A stretch of 64,000 bases of DNA. Source: Streptomyces sp. NBC_00878. Lineage in GTDB: Bacteria; Actinomycetota; Actinomycetes; Streptomycetales; Streptomycetaceae. The stretch covers positions 2,480,001 to 2,544,000 of the forward strand of contig NZ_JAPEOK010000001.1 in the NCBI RefSeq assembly GCF_026341515.1, given 5' to 3'. Both the position numbers and the translations under genes were made by a program. Shown in pieces: positions 51,828-61,497 of this stretch; positions within the stretch are counted from its first letter, which is position 1; every line of letters begins with the position of its first letter. A model generated the notes under the pieces. The model was not told where the DNA came from. It saw only the letters and a program-made list of their open reading frames with translations, and did no database searches.

Positions 51828-53959
51828 GTACCACTGAACTCCTGAAGGGCGCGGCCGAGCTGTTCCCCGACGAGGTCGTGACGTCGGCGCACGTACGCCA
51901 CCTCGACCTGCCGTTCGGCGCCGGGCGCTTCGCGCTCGTCACGCTGGACAACGGCTTCGACCACACCAAGCCGACCACCTTCGGACCGGCCTCGCTGGCG
52001 AACCTGAACACCGCCATCGACCAGGTCGAGAAGGAGGCCTCGGCCGACGAGATCGTCGGCGTCGGTGTCACCGGCAAGCCGTTCATCTTCGCGGTCGGCG
52101 CGGACCTCAAGGGCGTAGAGCTCCTGAAGGACCACACGGACGCGCTGGCCATCGGCAAGGGCGGTCACGAGGTCTTCAAGCGTCTCGCGGCCCTCGCGGT
52201 CCCGACCTTCGCGTACTACAACGGTGCGGCCATGGGCGGCGGCGTCGAGGTCGGTCTGCACTGCACCTACCGGACCGTCTCCAAGGCCCTGCCCGCCTTC
52301 TCGCTCCCCGAGGTCTTCCTGGGCCTGGTCCCGGGCTGGGGCGGCTGCACGCTGCTCCCGAACCTCATCGGTGCCGAGCGTGCGGTGAGCGTGATCATCG
52401 AGAACTCGCTCAACCAGAACAAGCAGCTCAAGGGCCAGCAGGTCTTCGACCTGGGCATCGCCGACGCCCTCTTCGAGGGCGCGGACTTCCTGGAGCAGTC
52501 GCTGATCTGGACCGCTCAGGTCCTCAAGGGCGACGTCTTGGTCGAGCGTCCGGCGATCGACCGCGGTGAAGCCTGGGACCAGGCCGTCGCCAAGGGCCGT
52601 TTCATCGCGGACAGCAAGGTGCACGGGGCGGCCCCGGCCGCGTACCGCGCGCTGGACATCATCGCCGCGGCGAAGAACGGTGACCTGCAGCAGGGTTACG
52701 ACGCCGAGGACGTGGCCCTCGCCGACCTGATCATGGGTGGCGAACTGCGCGCCGGTATCTACGCGTTCAACCTGGTGCAGAAGCGCGGCAAGCGCCCGGC
52801 GGGCGCCCCTGACAAGTCGCTGGCCCGTCCGGTCACCAAGGTGGGCGTCGTGGGCGCGGGCCTGATGGCCTCGCAGCTCGCCCTGCTCTTCCTGCGCCGC
52901 CTCGAAGTACCGGTCGTGCTGACCGACATCGACCAGGAGCGCGTCGACAAGGGTGTGGGCTACGTCCACGCCGAGATCGACAAGCTGCTGCTGAAGTCCC
53001 GTATCAACCAGGACAAGGCCAACCGCCTGAAGGCCCTGGTCACCGGTGTGCTGGACAAGGCGGAGGGTTTCTCCGACGCCGACTTCGTCATCGAGGCCGT
53101 CTTCGAGGAGATCGGCGTCAAGCAGCAGGTGTTCGCGGAGGTCGAGGCGGTCGCCCCGGCGCACGCGATCCTCGCGACGAACACCTCCTCGCTCTCGGTG
53201 TCGGAGATGGCGTCGAAGCTGAAGAACCCCGAGCGGGTCGTCGGCTTCCACTTCTTCAACCCGGTCGCGATCCTGCCGCTCCTGGAGATCGTGCGGGGCG
53301 AGGCGACGGACGACGCGTCGCTGGCCACGGCCTTCGCCGTCGCCAAGAAGCTGAAGAAGACCGCGGTTCTCGTGAAGGACGCTCCGGCGTTCGTCGTGAA
53401 CCGCATCCTCACCCGCTTCATGGGCGAGATCCAGAACGTCATCGACGAGGGTACGTCGGTCGAGGTCGCGGAGAAGGCGGTGGAGCCGCTGGGTCTGCCG
53501 ATGTCTCCTCTCGTCCTCCTTGAGCTGGTCGGTCCCGCGATCGGTCTGCACGTCTCGGAGACGTTGAACCGGGCCTTCCCTGACCGCTTCACGGTCTCCC
53601 CGAACCTCGCGGCGGTCGTCAAGGCGGGCAAGCGCGGCTTCTACGTGTACTCCGCCGAGAATCCTGCGAAGCCGGAGCTCGACCCCGAGGTCGCCGCACT
53701 GCTCAAGCAGGGCGATGTCGTGCTGACCGAGGAGCAGGTGCGGGCGCGGGTGCTCGACGCGGTGGCGCAGGAGATCGGGCTGATGCTCGACGAGGGTGTC
53801 GTCGCCGAGGCGCAGGACATCGACCTCTGCCTGATCACGGGCGCCGGCTGGCCCTTCCACCTGGGCGGCATCACGCCGTACCTGGACCGTGAGGGTGTCT
53901 CCGCGCGCGTGAACGACAAGCCGTTCCTGGAGCCGGGTGTGGCTTCCGTCCCGGCGTAG
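51824..53959 (+). CDS. fadB: Fatty acid oxidation complex alpha subunit (enoyl-CoA hydratase / 3-hydroxyacyl-CoA dehydrogenase)
   Basis: A 711-residue two-domain enzyme. The hydratase half (about 1-300) holds FAVGADLKGVELLK and GAAMGGGVEVGLHCTYRTVSKALPAFSLPEVFLGLVPGWGG with the two catalytic glutamates. The dehydrogenase half begins at the NAD motif VGVVGAGLMASQLALLFLRR (about 340) and includes ILATNTSSLSVSEMA, VVGFHFFNPV with the catalytic histidine, and DAPAFVVNRILTRFMGE. It overlaps fadA by GTGA. An 18-bp stem terminator follows. Confidence 0.94.
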   Translation: MSTTELLKGAAELFPDEVVTSAHVRHLDLPFGAGRFALVTLDNGFDHTKPTTFGPASLANLNTAIDQVEKEASADEIVGVGVTGKPFIFAVGADLKGVELLKDHTDALAIGKGGHEVFKRLAALAVPTFAYYNGAAMGGGVEVGLHCTYRTVSKALPAFSLPEVFLGLVPGWGGCTLLPNLIGAERAVSVIIENSLNQNKQLKGQQVFDLGIADALFEGADFLEQSLIWTAQVLKGDVLVERPAIDRGEAWDQAVAKGRFIADSKVHGAAPAAYRALDIIAAAKNGDLQQGYDAEDVALADLIMGGELRAGIYAFNLVQKRGKRPAGAPDKSLARPVTKVGVVGAGLMASQLALLFLRRLEVPVVLTDIDQERVDKGVGYVHAEIDKLLLKSRINQDKANRLKALVTGVLDKAEGFSDADFVIEAVFEEIGVKQQVFAEVEAVAPAHAILATNTSSLSVSEMASKLKNPERVVGFHFFNPVAILPLLEIVRGEATDDASLATAFAVAKKLKKTAVLVKDAPAFVVNRILTRFMGEIQNVIDEGTSVEVAEKAVEPLGLPMSPLVLLELVGPAIGLHVSETLNRAFPDRFTVSPNLAAVVKAGKRGFYVYSAENPAKPELDPEVAALLKQGDVVLTEEQVRARVLDAVAQEIGLMLDEGVVAEAQDIDLCLITGAGWPFHLGGITPYLDREGVSARVNDKPFLEPGVASVPA

Positions 53960-53977
53960 GCGTTCCACCGGGTTGCG

Positions 53978-54018
53978 CGAGTGCCCCCGCACACCGACTG
54001 GGTGTGCGGGGGCACTCG
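53978..54018 (+). terminator. Hairpin terminator of the fadAB operon
   Basis: A perfect 18-bp stem (53978-53995 with 54001-54018) with a 5-nt loop, 19 bp after the fadB stop. Confidence 0.8.
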
Positions 54019-54064
54019 GCGTTCGTGTCGGACGGGACGTTTCTCGCCCCCGCCGTCCCTACCC

Positions 54065-54105
54065 TCCCCCACTCTCGGCTCCGCTCGAGCGGGGGGACCC
54101 CCATC
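54065..54105. repeat. Hairpin repeat, stand-alone copy
   Basis: Same element as at 39470-39511 (TCCCCCACTCTCGGCTCCGC then TCGAGCGGGGGGACCCCCATC), here not inside another repeat. It lies between convergent genes. Confidence 0.85.
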
Positions 54106-54110
54106 GTCCC

Positions 54111-54160
54111 TGCCTCGGGGGCTCCGCCCCCGAACCCCCGCTCCTCAAACGCCGGAGGGG
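54111..54160. repeat. GC-rich hairpin repeat
   Basis: GGGGGC (54117-54122) pairs with GCCCCC (54126-54131), followed by CCCCCGCTCCTCAAACGCCG and GAGGGG. From memory, this sequence is a common dispersed 3'-end element in Streptomyces genomes. It precedes the stop codon of the minus-strand epimerase gene. Confidence 0.6.
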
Positions 54161-55078
54161 CTAACTGCTAGCCCGTGCGGCGGGCTGGGCGGCCTTCCAG
54201 GCGCGGTAGTGGCGAGTGGGGGCATCGGTGAAGGACGTGTGGCGCGGGGTCCAGCCCAGGAGGCGGTGGGCCTTGGCGCTGGTGACCAACTCGTCCTGGT
54301 CGGCGGCCAGTTGCATCATGCCGCCTGCCTCGGCGCTCGCCAGGGCTATCTCGCCGGTGTGGCCGGCGGCCCGTACGGCGCTCCGCTGCGTGTCCAGGGC
54401 GGTCAGCCGCTGGTCGTCGGCGATGACGAAGGTCTCCCCGTCGACAGCGGCGGGGTTGTCGAGGATGCGAACGTAGGCGTCGGCGAGGTCGTCGACGTGG
54501 ACCCAGCTCCAGCGCTTGGCGGTGTCGCCGTAGAAGACGGGGCTGCCCGCCACGGCGGCGGCGAACCACTGACCGGTCATGGAGGTGCTCGCGGGGCCTC
54601 CGTACATGAACCCGGGACGGACCACGGTGTGGGCGAGGCCGGAGGCGGCCAGCTCCTTCTCCAGCGCGAAGCGGAAGCCGATGGGGCTCTCGGGGTTGCC
54701 GGGGGTGTTCTCGTCCATGAGGGGCAGGCCGGTGCGGCCGTAGGAGGAGATGCCGGTGGTGAAGACGAGGTGGCGGTGGCGGCCGTCGCGCTCCTGGGCG
54801 GCGAGCAGTTCGGCGAACAGGCGCTGGTCGCCGCCGACGGGGTCGCTCATGTCCAGCAGCAGGTGGACGACCGCGTCGGTGCCGTCGAGGTGGTCGCGCC
54901 AGGTGTCCGGCTTGGTGAAGTCGCCCTCGACGGGGGTGACTTCGTCCACGGTGAGAGCACGGGCCGCGGGGGCGGACGTGTCGCGGGCCAGGCCCAGGAC
55001 GGTGTGTCCGGCGCGGGACAGAGCGGCTGAGACTCGGCGGCCCGCGTAGCCGGTGGCGCCGATGACGAGGATCTGCAT
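54161..55078 (-). CDS. NAD(P)-dependent epimerase/dehydratase family protein
   Basis: A 305-residue Rossmann protein starting MQILVIGATGYAGRRVSAALSRAGH. The extended-SDR pattern continues with VVHLLLDMSD, SSYGRT where a YxxxK active site would be expected (the canonical lysine is not obvious), WSWVHVDDLADAYVRIL and GETFVIADDQ. A loss of the strict YxxxK motif suggests an atypical (NmrA- or UDP-sugar-like) member. It starts 62 bp after the hydrolase and is probably co-transcribed with it, under the MarR regulator across the gap. Confidence 0.82.
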   Translation of the reverse strand: MQILVIGATGYAGRRVSAALSRAGHTVLGLARDTSAPAARALTVDEVTPVEGDFTKPDTWRDHLDGTDAVVHLLLDMSDPVGGDQRLFAELLAAQERDGRHRHLVFTTGISSYGRTGLPLMDENTPGNPESPIGFRFALEKELAASGLAHTVVRPGFMYGGPASTSMTGQWFAAAVAGSPVFYGDTAKRWSWVHVDDLADAYVRILDNPAAVDGETFVIADDQRLTALDTQRSAVRAAGHTGEIALASAEAGGMMQLAADQDELVTSAKAHRLLGWTPRHTSFTDAPTRHYRAWKAAQPAARASS

Positions 55079-55140
55079 GAGGAGTGCTCCGTGTGCTGTG
55101 TCGTGCCGCGCGTCGGGCGGCACAGGCGAGGTGACGGGGT

Positions 55141-56010
55141 TCAGGTGGCGGGAGTGGTGGTGAAGAAGCGGGCGAGCCGGTCGGCCGTCCAGGCGGGGTT
55201 GTCGGCCGCGAAGGTGTGCGCGGCTCCAGGGACGGTGTCGTGACGCACGTCGGTCGCGGCGGCGCGGGCGCCTTCCAGCAACACGTCCTGGGGCAGGCCG
55301 TGTTCGCCGTTCAGGACGAGGACGGGCATGGCCAGGCGGTCGCCGGCGCGGGCTGTCTGCCCGTCCTGGACGAGGGTGGCGTAGTGCTCGAAGCCGCCAC
55401 GCATCGCGTCGGGGCGGGTGTGGGTGCGCAGCAGGTCGGCGCGGTCGGTGGCGGTGATGCCGCCGCCGGTCATCATCGACCAGAAGCCGGAGAGGTACTG
55501 CTCCTCCTTGCCGGCGGTGAGCATGGCGGCCAGGCCGCTCTGGGCGTGGAAGCCGAAGTGCCACGAGCCGCCGGTGGCGGGGTTCATGTGCTCCTCCAGG
55601 CCGTAGCCGGGCAGAAACGCCTCGCTGAGCACCAGCCGGACCACGTCGTCGGGATGGCTCTGGGCCCAGGCGTGAGCGGTCATCGCGCCGATGTCGGTGC
55701 CGACCACGAAGGCCCGGTCGTGGCCCAGGTGCCTCAGCAGGCGGTGGAGGTCCTCGGCCTCCTCGCGCTTGGTCCAGTGGTCGGCCGGGATCTGTGAGTC
55801 GCCGGATCCTCGTAGGTCGGGCGCGATGACCGTGAAGCCCCGTGCCGCGAGCAATGGCATCAGCGCCCGCCACTCGATCCAGCTGAAGGGCCAGCCGTGG
55901 ATGAGGACCAGGGCGGGGCCGGATCCGCCGGTCACGTAGTGGAGCCGGACCCCGCCGACATCGGCGACAGCGTGCTCGAATCCGTCCGGTGCGGGTGCTC
56001 GGGGAGACAT
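55141..56010 (-). CDS. Alpha/beta hydrolase, epoxide-hydrolase-like
   Basis: A 289-residue alpha/beta hydrolase. The oxyanion motif is HGWPFSW and the nucleophile is an aspartate in VVGTDIGAMTAHAWA, as in epoxide hydrolases and dehalogenases rather than esterases. The histidine lies in VPGAAHTFAADNPAW. It is the first gene of a minus-strand pair with the epimerase and is divergent from a MarR gene, with a 37-bp palindrome between them. Confidence 0.87.
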   Translation of the reverse strand: MSPRAPAPDGFEHAVADVGGVRLHYVTGGSGPALVLIHGWPFSWIEWRALMPLLAARGFTVIAPDLRGSGDSQIPADHWTKREEAEDLHRLLRHLGHDRAFVVGTDIGAMTAHAWAQSHPDDVVRLVLSEAFLPGYGLEEHMNPATGGSWHFGFHAQSGLAAMLTAGKEEQYLSGFWSMMTGGGITATDRADLLRTHTRPDAMRGGFEHYATLVQDGQTARAGDRLAMPVLVLNGEHGLPQDVLLEGARAAATDVRHDTVPGAAHTFAADNPAWTADRLARFFTTTPAT

Positions 56011-56030
56011 ATGACCACCTCATACTTAAT

Positions 56031-56067
56031 TAGTTAAGCAAGCATCACAGCACTGCTTGCTTAACTA
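56031..56067. promoter_or_regulatory. MarR-type palindromic operator
   Basis: TAGTTAAGCAAGCA (56031-56044) and its exact reverse complement (56054-56067) flank 9 bp. The palindrome occupies the promoter gap between the divergent hydrolase and MarR genes and is far more AT-rich than its surroundings, so it should bind the MarR protein. Confidence 0.75.
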
Positions 56068-56085
56068 GTCAAATACAGTGGTCGC

Positions 56086-56607
56086 ATGGAGCCCACTGCC
56101 ACTGACGCCACCGCCACGGCCACCGACACCACTCCCGCCAGTGATCCACTGACCGCCGACGAGCTTCTGCTGTGGCAGAGCCTGGGACGTCTTGTGCACT
56201 CCCTGCCGCGCGCTCTGGAGCAGGACATGGCTCGCACTGGCGTGACCATGACCGAGTTCGCCGTCCTGTTGCTGCTGAGCGAGGCGCCCGACCGCCGCAT
56301 GCGCATGTCCGCACTCGCGGCGGCCTCCGGCGTCACCCCGCCGCGCATCACACGCATCATCGAAGGCCTGTCCCGCCACGACATGGTGCGCAAGGAACGC
56401 CACGGCCTGGACGCACGCGGCAGTGAAGCCGTCCTCACCGATACCGGGCTACGGGCCATGCACGCGGCTCAGCCCGCCCACCTCGCCAGCGCCCGGCGCC
56501 GGGTCCTCGACCACATCCCGGCCGAGCTCCTGCCGGGCATCGCCGAAACACTGGCCAAACTCGCCGAGGGCCCGCACCGACAGCAGTCCTCCGGCCTCCC
56601 CCGGTAG
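56086..56607 (+). CDS. MarR-family transcriptional regulator
   Basis: A 173-residue winged-helix repressor. After a Thr/Ala-rich N-terminus come ELLLWQSLGRLVHSLPRALEQDM, TMTEFAVLLLLSEAP, the HTH MSALAAASGVTPPRITRIIEGLSRHDMV and the wing RKERHGLDARGSEAVLTDTG. It is divergent from the hydrolase/epimerase pair, with a strong palindrome between, so autoregulation plus repression of that pair is the simplest model. Confidence 0.92.
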   Translation: MEPTATDATATATDTTPASDPLTADELLLWQSLGRLVHSLPRALEQDMARTGVTMTEFAVLLLLSEAPDRRMRMSALAAASGVTPPRITRIIEGLSRHDMVRKERHGLDARGSEAVLTDTGLRAMHAAQPAHLASARRRVLDHIPAELLPGIAETLAKLAEGPHRQQSSGLPR

Positions 56608-56774
56608 CCGCGCCATGCCGACGGCCGACGACAGAGCCGGTTTCGGACCCTCCGCCGGATCGAGCCGCAAGCGTGCGGGAGCGGACCGCGACCGCCACGA
56701 AGCCGAGCAAGGCGACCGCGCGCAAGGCGGTCAGCGTCCGGGCCTCTCCTGACGCTCGCCTCTGCCCGCCGTCG

Positions 56775-57914
56775 TCATCCTCGTCGTCGGTGCTGAGGAA
56801 GGGCCTTGAGTCTGGCGTCGTCGCCCATCCGCTCGGCCTTCGCGAGCAGTGACGGCCGCTCCTCAGGCCGCGGATTCACTTCCTCGTTTTCGCCCCCCCC
56901 CTCACCGTGGGGAGACGACATCCCCAGTGCGATGTCTACAAGCATGTCCTCCTGGCCGCCGACCAGGCCTCGCCTGCCGGCTTCGAGGAGCAGGGTGCGG
57001 ACGTCCACGCCGTACCTGTCGGCCGCGGTCTCGGCGTGGCGCAGGAAGCTGGAGTAGACCCCGGCGTAGCCGAGCGTGAGCGTCTCGCGGTCGACACGCA
57101 CGGGCCGGTCCTGGAGCGGGCGGACCAGATCGTCGGCGGCGTCCTGGAGGGCGAGCAGGTCGCAGCCGTGCTCCCAGCCCTCTAGGTCCGCGACGGCGAC
57201 GAACGCCTCGATCGGGCAGTTGCCCGCCCCGGCGCCGTGGCCGGCGAGTGAGGCGTCGACTCGGGTGGCGCCCTCCTCGACCGCGGCCAGCGAGTTGGCG
57301 ACGGACAGCGAGAGGTTCTCGTGGGCGTGGATGCCGATCTCGGTGTCGGGATCGAGTACGTCGCGGTAGGCGCGGACGCGCTCGCGCACCGCGTTCATCG
57401 TCAGGTGGCCGCCGGAGTCGGTCACGTACACGCACTGAGCGCCGAAGGACTCCATCAGGGCGGCCTGGCGCGCCAGATCCGCGGCCGGCGCCATGTGGCT
57501 CATCATCAGGAACCCCGAGACGTCCATGCCGAGTTCGCGCGCGGTGGTGATGTGCTGCGCGGAGATGTCGGCCTCGGTGCAGTGGGTGGCGATCCGCACC
57601 GAGCGCACGCCGAGCCCGTACGCCTGCTTGAGGTCCTCGACGGTGCCGATGCCAGGGAGCAGGAGGGTGGTCAGGCGAGCCCTGGTCAGGCTCTGCGCCA
57701 CCGCCTCGATCCACTCCGCGTCGGTGTGGCTGCCCGGCCCGTAGTTGAGGCTGGTGCCGGCGAGTCCGTCGCCGTGGGCGACTTCGACGGCGTCGACGCC
57801 CGCCGCGTCGAGGGCGGCGGCGATCCGTGCGGCCTGCTCGGGGTGGATACGGTGCCGGGTGGCGTGCATGCCGTCCCGAAGCGTGACGTCCTGGAGGAAC
57901 AGCCTGGTGCTCAT
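56775..57914 (-). CDS. 4-hydroxy-2-oxovalerate aldolase
   Basis: A 379-residue metal-dependent aldolase (MhpE/DmpG/BphI type) that splits 4-hydroxy-2-oxovalerate to pyruvate and acetaldehyde. Features are [14 protein letters not shown] (metal and catalytic region), [11 protein letters not shown], the HxH metal motif in [16 protein letters not shown], and [16 protein letters not shown]. The usual family C-terminus lies near residue 335; here a 45-residue acidic/basic tail follows a run of nine G on the coding strand (near 56894-56902), raising the chance of a frameshift. Its ATG overlaps the dehydrogenase stop as ATGA, and the two form a channelling complex in known systems. Confidence 0.92.
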   Translation of the reverse strand: MSTRLFLQDVTLRDGMHATRHRIHPEQAARIAAALDAAGVDAVEVAHGDGLAGTSLNYGPGSHTDAEWIEAVAQSLTRARLTTLLLPGIGTVEDLKQAYGLGVRSVRIATHCTEADISAQHITTARELGMDVSGFLMMSHMAPAADLARQAALMESFGAQCVYVTDSGGHLTMNAVRERVRAYRDVLDPDTEIGIHAHENLSLSVANSLAAVEEGATRVDASLAGHGAGAGNCPIEAFVAVADLEGWEHGCDLLALQDAADDLVRPLQDRPVRVDRETLTLGYAGVYSSFLRHAETAADRYGVDVRTLLLEAGRRGLVGGQEDMLVDIALGMSSPHGEGGGENEEVNPRPEERPSLLAKAERMGDDARLKALPQHRRRG

Positions 57915-58864
57915 CGCGCCTCCTGCGGGGTTCGGGCCGCGATCAGTTCGCCGACCCGCAGGGCCGCCGAGGTCATGATGTCCAGGTTCCCGGCGTAGGC
58001 CGGCAGATAGTCCCCGGCTCCCTCGACTTCGAGCAGCACGGTGACCTGGTGGGTGACCGGCCGCTCGCCGACGAGCGTGCGCGCGGAGCCGTCGCCGTCC
58101 ATGGCCGTGATCTGCACCGGCTGCTTGAGCCGGTAGCCGGGTACGTAGGCGGACACGTCCGCGACCATCTGCTCGACGGCCTCGGTGATCCGCCCGCGGA
58201 CCTGTGGATCGGGGGCGTCCACCAGGCAGAACACCGTGTCGCGCATGATCAGGGCGGGTTCCGCCGGGTTGAGGACGATCACCGCTTTGCCGCGCTCGGC
58301 GCCACCGACGGACTCGATCGCGGTCGCGGTGGTCCGCGTGAACTCGTCGATGTTGGCACGGGTGCCGGGGCCGGCCGACCGGGAGGCGATCGAGGCGACG
58401 ATCTCGGCGTAGCGCACCGGCGCCGTCCGCGCGACCGCCGCCACGACGGGAATGGTGGCCTGGCCGCCGCAGGTGACCATGTTGAGGTCGGCCGCGTCCA
58501 CGTGGTCTTCGAGGTTGACCGCGGGGACCACGAAGGGGCCGAGCGCCGCCGGAGTCAGGTCGATCAACCGCTTGCGGTACGGGGCGAGCGCGCGGGCGTT
58601 GGCCACGTGGGCCCCGGCCGAGGTCGCGTCGAACACGATCCGGATGTCGTCGAAGCCGGGCAGCGCGATCAGGCCCTCGACGCCCTTCGCGGTGGTCGGC
58701 ACGCCGAGCCGGCGGGCACGCGCGAGGCCGTCCGAGGCGGGGTCGATGCCGACCATCGCCGCGATCTCCAGGCCCCGGCCGGATCGCAGCATCTTGATCA
58801 TCAGGTCGGTGCCGATGTTCCCCGAGCCGATGACGGCCGCCTTCAGAGCCGGTCCGTCGTTCAC
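57911..58864 (-). CDS. Acetaldehyde dehydrogenase (acylating)
   Basis: A 317-residue dehydrogenase (MhpF/DmpF/BphJ type) that converts acetaldehyde to acetyl-CoA. The NAD motif is [17 protein letters not shown], the catalytic cysteine lies in [14 protein letters not shown], and [22 protein letters not shown] follows. The GTG at 58864 overlaps the hydratase stop (GTGA). Confidence 0.95.
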   Translation of the reverse strand: MNDGPALKAAVIGSGNIGTDLMIKMLRSGRGLEIAAMVGIDPASDGLARARRLGVPTTAKGVEGLIALPGFDDIRIVFDATSAGAHVANARALAPYRKRLIDLTPAALGPFVVPAVNLEDHVDAADLNMVTCGGQATIPVVAAVARTAPVRYAEIVASIASRSAGPGTRANIDEFTRTTATAIESVGGAERGKAVIVLNPAEPALIMRDTVFCLVDAPDPQVRGRITEAVEQMVADVSAYVPGYRLKQPVQITAMDGDGSARTLVGERPVTHQVTVLLEVEGAGDYLPAYAGNLDIMTSAALRVGELIAARTPQEAR

Positions 58865-59673
58865 GAGGCGCCTCCGGTGAAGCTCGTACGGACCTCGCCG
58901 AGGCCGCTGATCCGCAGGTGGAAACTGTCGCCCGGCGCGACCGGCACCATGGGGCCGAGCGCGCCGGACAGCACGATCTCCCCGGCCCGCAGCGGTCGGC
59001 CGTGGTCCCGCGCGGTCGTGGCCAGCCACGCGACGGAGACGAGCGGATCCCCGAGGCAGGCGGATCCCGAGCCTGTCGAGACCACTTCGTCGTCGCGCCG
59101 AAGAGTCATGAGGCAGGCGGGCAGTTCGAGATCACCGAGCCCGACGTGCCGGTCGCCCAGCACGAAAAGGCCCGAGGAGGCGTTGTCCGCGACCGTGTCC
59201 ACGATGTCGATGTCCCAAGCGGCGATCCGACTGTCCACGATCTCCAGTGCGGCGACGACGTGCGCGGTGGCGGCGGCCACGTCGACGGGGCCGATCACCG
59301 GAGCGGTCAGGTCGTGCGCCAGTACGAAGGCGATCTCGGCCTCGATCTTGGGTTGCAGGGTGCGTGCGATGTCGACGGGTACGTCGGCCGGGCACGCCAT
59401 GGTGTCGAGCAGGACGCCGAAGTCGGGCTGATCGACACCCAGTTGCTTCTGCACGACCGGGTTGGTGAGCCCGACCTTGCGTCCCACGATCCTGGCCCCT
59501 GCCGCCACCTGCTGCGCGGCCCAGGCGGACTGGACGGCGTACGCGGCGTCCAGGTCGCCCGCGGGCAGCAGGTCGCGCACCGGGGCGCAGGGGCGCCGCG
59601 TCGTGCGGGCCTCGCTGAGCCGGTTCAGCGCCTCGGCGGCGCCGGTGTCGAGCGTGGAAGCGGGTACGGGCAT
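58861..59673 (-). CDS. 2-keto-4-pentenoate hydratase
   Basis: A 270-residue hydratase of the MhpD/DmpE family, which adds water to 2-hydroxypenta-2,4-dienoate. Landmarks are [23 protein letters not shown] and [13 protein letters not shown] with the metal-binding E-x-E, then [12 protein letters not shown]. Members that decarboxylate oxalocrotonate look alike, so DmpH activity cannot be excluded, but the neighbouring C-C hydrolase favours the hydratase role. Confidence 0.9.
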   Translation of the reverse strand: MPVPASTLDTGAAEALNRLSEARTTRRPCAPVRDLLPAGDLDAAYAVQSAWAAQQVAAGARIVGRKVGLTNPVVQKQLGVDQPDFGVLLDTMACPADVPVDIARTLQPKIEAEIAFVLAHDLTAPVIGPVDVAAATAHVVAALEIVDSRIAAWDIDIVDTVADNASSGLFVLGDRHVGLGDLELPACLMTLRRDDEVVSTGSGSACLGDPLVSVAWLATTARDHGRPLRAGEIVLSGALGPMVPVAPGDSFHLRISGLGEVRTSFTGGAS

Positions 59674-59686
59674 GTCAGTTCATCTC

Positions 59687-60622
59687 TCAGTTCACCTCGA
59701 AGGTCGTGCCGATGCCCATGCCAGTGATCCACTGGGGGACCGGCTCGTATCTCGTCCACACGAACGGCCTGTCCACGGCGGCCTGCCCGATGAGCCAGGT
59801 GCGTATCTCGTGCCCGCCGCTCCCGGCCTGCTCTTCGAGGCCCTCGTCCCCCAGAGCGGTGATCGGCGTGAGGTCCGGAGCAGCCAGCTGCTTGAGGAAC
59901 CAGCGGTCCCAGGTGGAGTTGACGTGCGCGTGCGGATCGCCACCCATGGCCCGAACCCGGGGTTCGCGCGCCGCGGCGAAGGCCTGGAGATTCGCCCGCC
60001 CGTGGATGACCGCCTCCCGCCGCTCGCCGGCCACCGCGGGGTCGCGCGGATCGTTGGGCGGAAGCCAGTGCGAGAGCCCGCCGCTGGCCACGACGAGGAC
60101 GCGCCCGGGGAAGTCGGCGCCGCGGAGGGCCTCGCCGAGGGCTCTGCCGAGCTGCACGCAGCGCGACATGCTCGGCAGGGGTGGGGCAGCCGTGTTGACG
60201 ATCAGGGGTACGAGGGGGACCGGGCGCCCGCCGCAGACCATCTCGTAGCCCTGCGTCACTCCGTGGTCGACGGTGAGCGCGTACGACAGCGACAGGTCGA
60301 ATCCGGCTTCCGCGAGCGCGTCGCGCACCGACCAGGCCAGTTGTGCGGCGACCGGCAGTGGCCCGGACCGGCTGCCGAAGTCGCCGAATCCCACGGCCTG
60401 TTCGACGCCGAGGACGAACGGCGGCATCTGGTCGTAGAAGTTCGCGTGGAAGTGGTCGGGGCCGATGACGACGACGGCGTCGGGAGCCAGCCGGGCCACT
60501 GCCTCGGCCACCCGGGCGGCGTCGGCGAGGAACCTGCCGCCGGGCTCCGAGCGCCCACGCGGCGGCGTCATGGTGGCGAACGGCGAGTGCGAGATGCCGA
60601 CCAGGCCGATGATCTCGCTCAT
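59687..60622 (-). CDS. Extradiol ring-cleavage dioxygenase, MhpB type
   Basis: A 311-residue class III extradiol dioxygenase resembling 2,3-dihydroxyphenylpropionate 1,2-dioxygenase. ISHSPF and PDHFHANFYDQMPPF near the N-terminus carry histidines expected at the iron site, and VVASGGLSHWLP is the third landmark. The start ATG overlaps the stop of the hydrolase gene (ATGA). It opens a catechol-type ring next to the hydroxyl pair; the side chain it accepts is unknown. Confidence 0.9.
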   Translation of the reverse strand: MSEIIGLVGISHSPFATMTPPRGRSEPGGRFLADAARVAEAVARLAPDAVVVIGPDHFHANFYDQMPPFVLGVEQAVGFGDFGSRSGPLPVAAQLAWSVRDALAEAGFDLSLSYALTVDHGVTQGYEMVCGGRPVPLVPLIVNTAAPPLPSMSRCVQLGRALGEALRGADFPGRVLVVASGGLSHWLPPNDPRDPAVAGERREAVIHGRANLQAFAAAREPRVRAMGGDPHAHVNSTWDRWFLKQLAAPDLTPITALGDEGLEEQAGSGGHEIRTWLIGQAAVDRPFVWTRYEPVPQWITGMGIGTTFEVN

Positions 60623-61497
60623 ACGGGATCCTTGCCGAGGACGAGGAAATCGCGGTGTGCGCGCAGGAATTCGCCCGGCTTCTCCCACTGCGGCCAGTGG
60701 CCCGCGTCCGTGATCACGTGGAGGCGGGCGTCGGGCAGCCAGCGCAGCAGCAGTTCGGCCTCGTCGAGCCCACCCGTGGGATCGTGGTCGGTCCACAGCA
60801 GCAGGGTCGGCGCGGTGACGTGGCCGACCCAGCCGGGACGCCAGGCGAAGTCCCTGCGCACCTCGGGGTCCTGTAGGACGAGCGTGTTGGTGATCGCCTG
60901 GAGGAACCCGGGACGGCCGTAGACCGCGCGGCGCAGGTTCACCAGCTCGTCGGTCACCATCTCCTTGTGGTGGAAGAGGAACTCCACCCGGCGGCGTACC
61001 GTCTCGTCGCTCGGATCCCGGACGGCGGCCAGCGTGCTCTCGCGCATCCGGACCATCACCTCCGGCTTGTCGGCGATGTTGCCGGGGGTGTTGAGAACGA
61101 GCCGCTCGACGCGGTCCGGGTGGTGCGCGGCCGTCCAGGCGACCACCCAGCCGCCGAGCGATTCACCGGACAGGTGCGCCGAGTTGATGCCCAGGGCGTC
61201 CATCAGCCCGAGCAGATGGTCGGACAGAACGTCGATGGTGTACGGCTTGTCCGGCAGGTCGGACCAGCCGTGGCCGACCATGTCGTACGCCGTGACGCGG
61301 AAGTCCGCGGCCAGTCCCGCGATGTCACGGGCGTACGCCTCCAGGTGTCCGCCGGTGCCGTGCAGCAGGATCAGGTCGGGGCCCGACCCGGCCCGCAGCA
61401 CCCGGGTGCGTACGCCGTCCACGTCGACGTGGCGGAGTTCGTGGTCGACGTCGGCCAACTCGCCCCAGAGACTGATGTGTTCGGGCAGCGTGCTCAT
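60619..61497 (-). CDS. Meta-cleavage product hydrolase, MhpC type
   Basis: A 292-residue alpha/beta hydrolase that cuts the ring-fission product into a carboxylic acid and 2-hydroxypenta-2,4-dienoate. LLHGTGGHLEAY forms the oxyanion site, the nucleophile is in LSGESLGGWVVAW, the acid in WTDHDPTGG and the base in DAGHWPQWEKP. It overlaps both neighbours by ATGA. Confidence 0.92.
   Translation of the reverse strand: MSTLPEHISLWGELADVDHELRHVDVDGVRTRVLRAGSGPDLILLHGTGGHLEAYARDIAGLAADFRVTAYDMVGHGWSDLPDKPYTIDVLSDHLLGLMDALGINSAHLSGESLGGWVVAWTAAHHPDRVERLVLNTPGNIADKPEVMVRMRESTLAAVRDPSDETVRRRVEFLFHHKEMVTDELVNLRRAVYGRPGFLQAITNTLVLQDPEVRRDFAWRPGWVGHVTAPTLLLWTDHDPTGGLDEAELLLRWLPDARLHVITDAGHWPQWEKPGEFLRAHRDFLVLGKDPV

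Noticed and set aside
54161..56023. Single 620-codon fusion of epimerase and an upstream domain
   Set aside because: The upstream part lies opposite to or out of frame with the hydrolase gene, which has proper motifs. The epimerase begins at 55078 with a complete Rossmann start.
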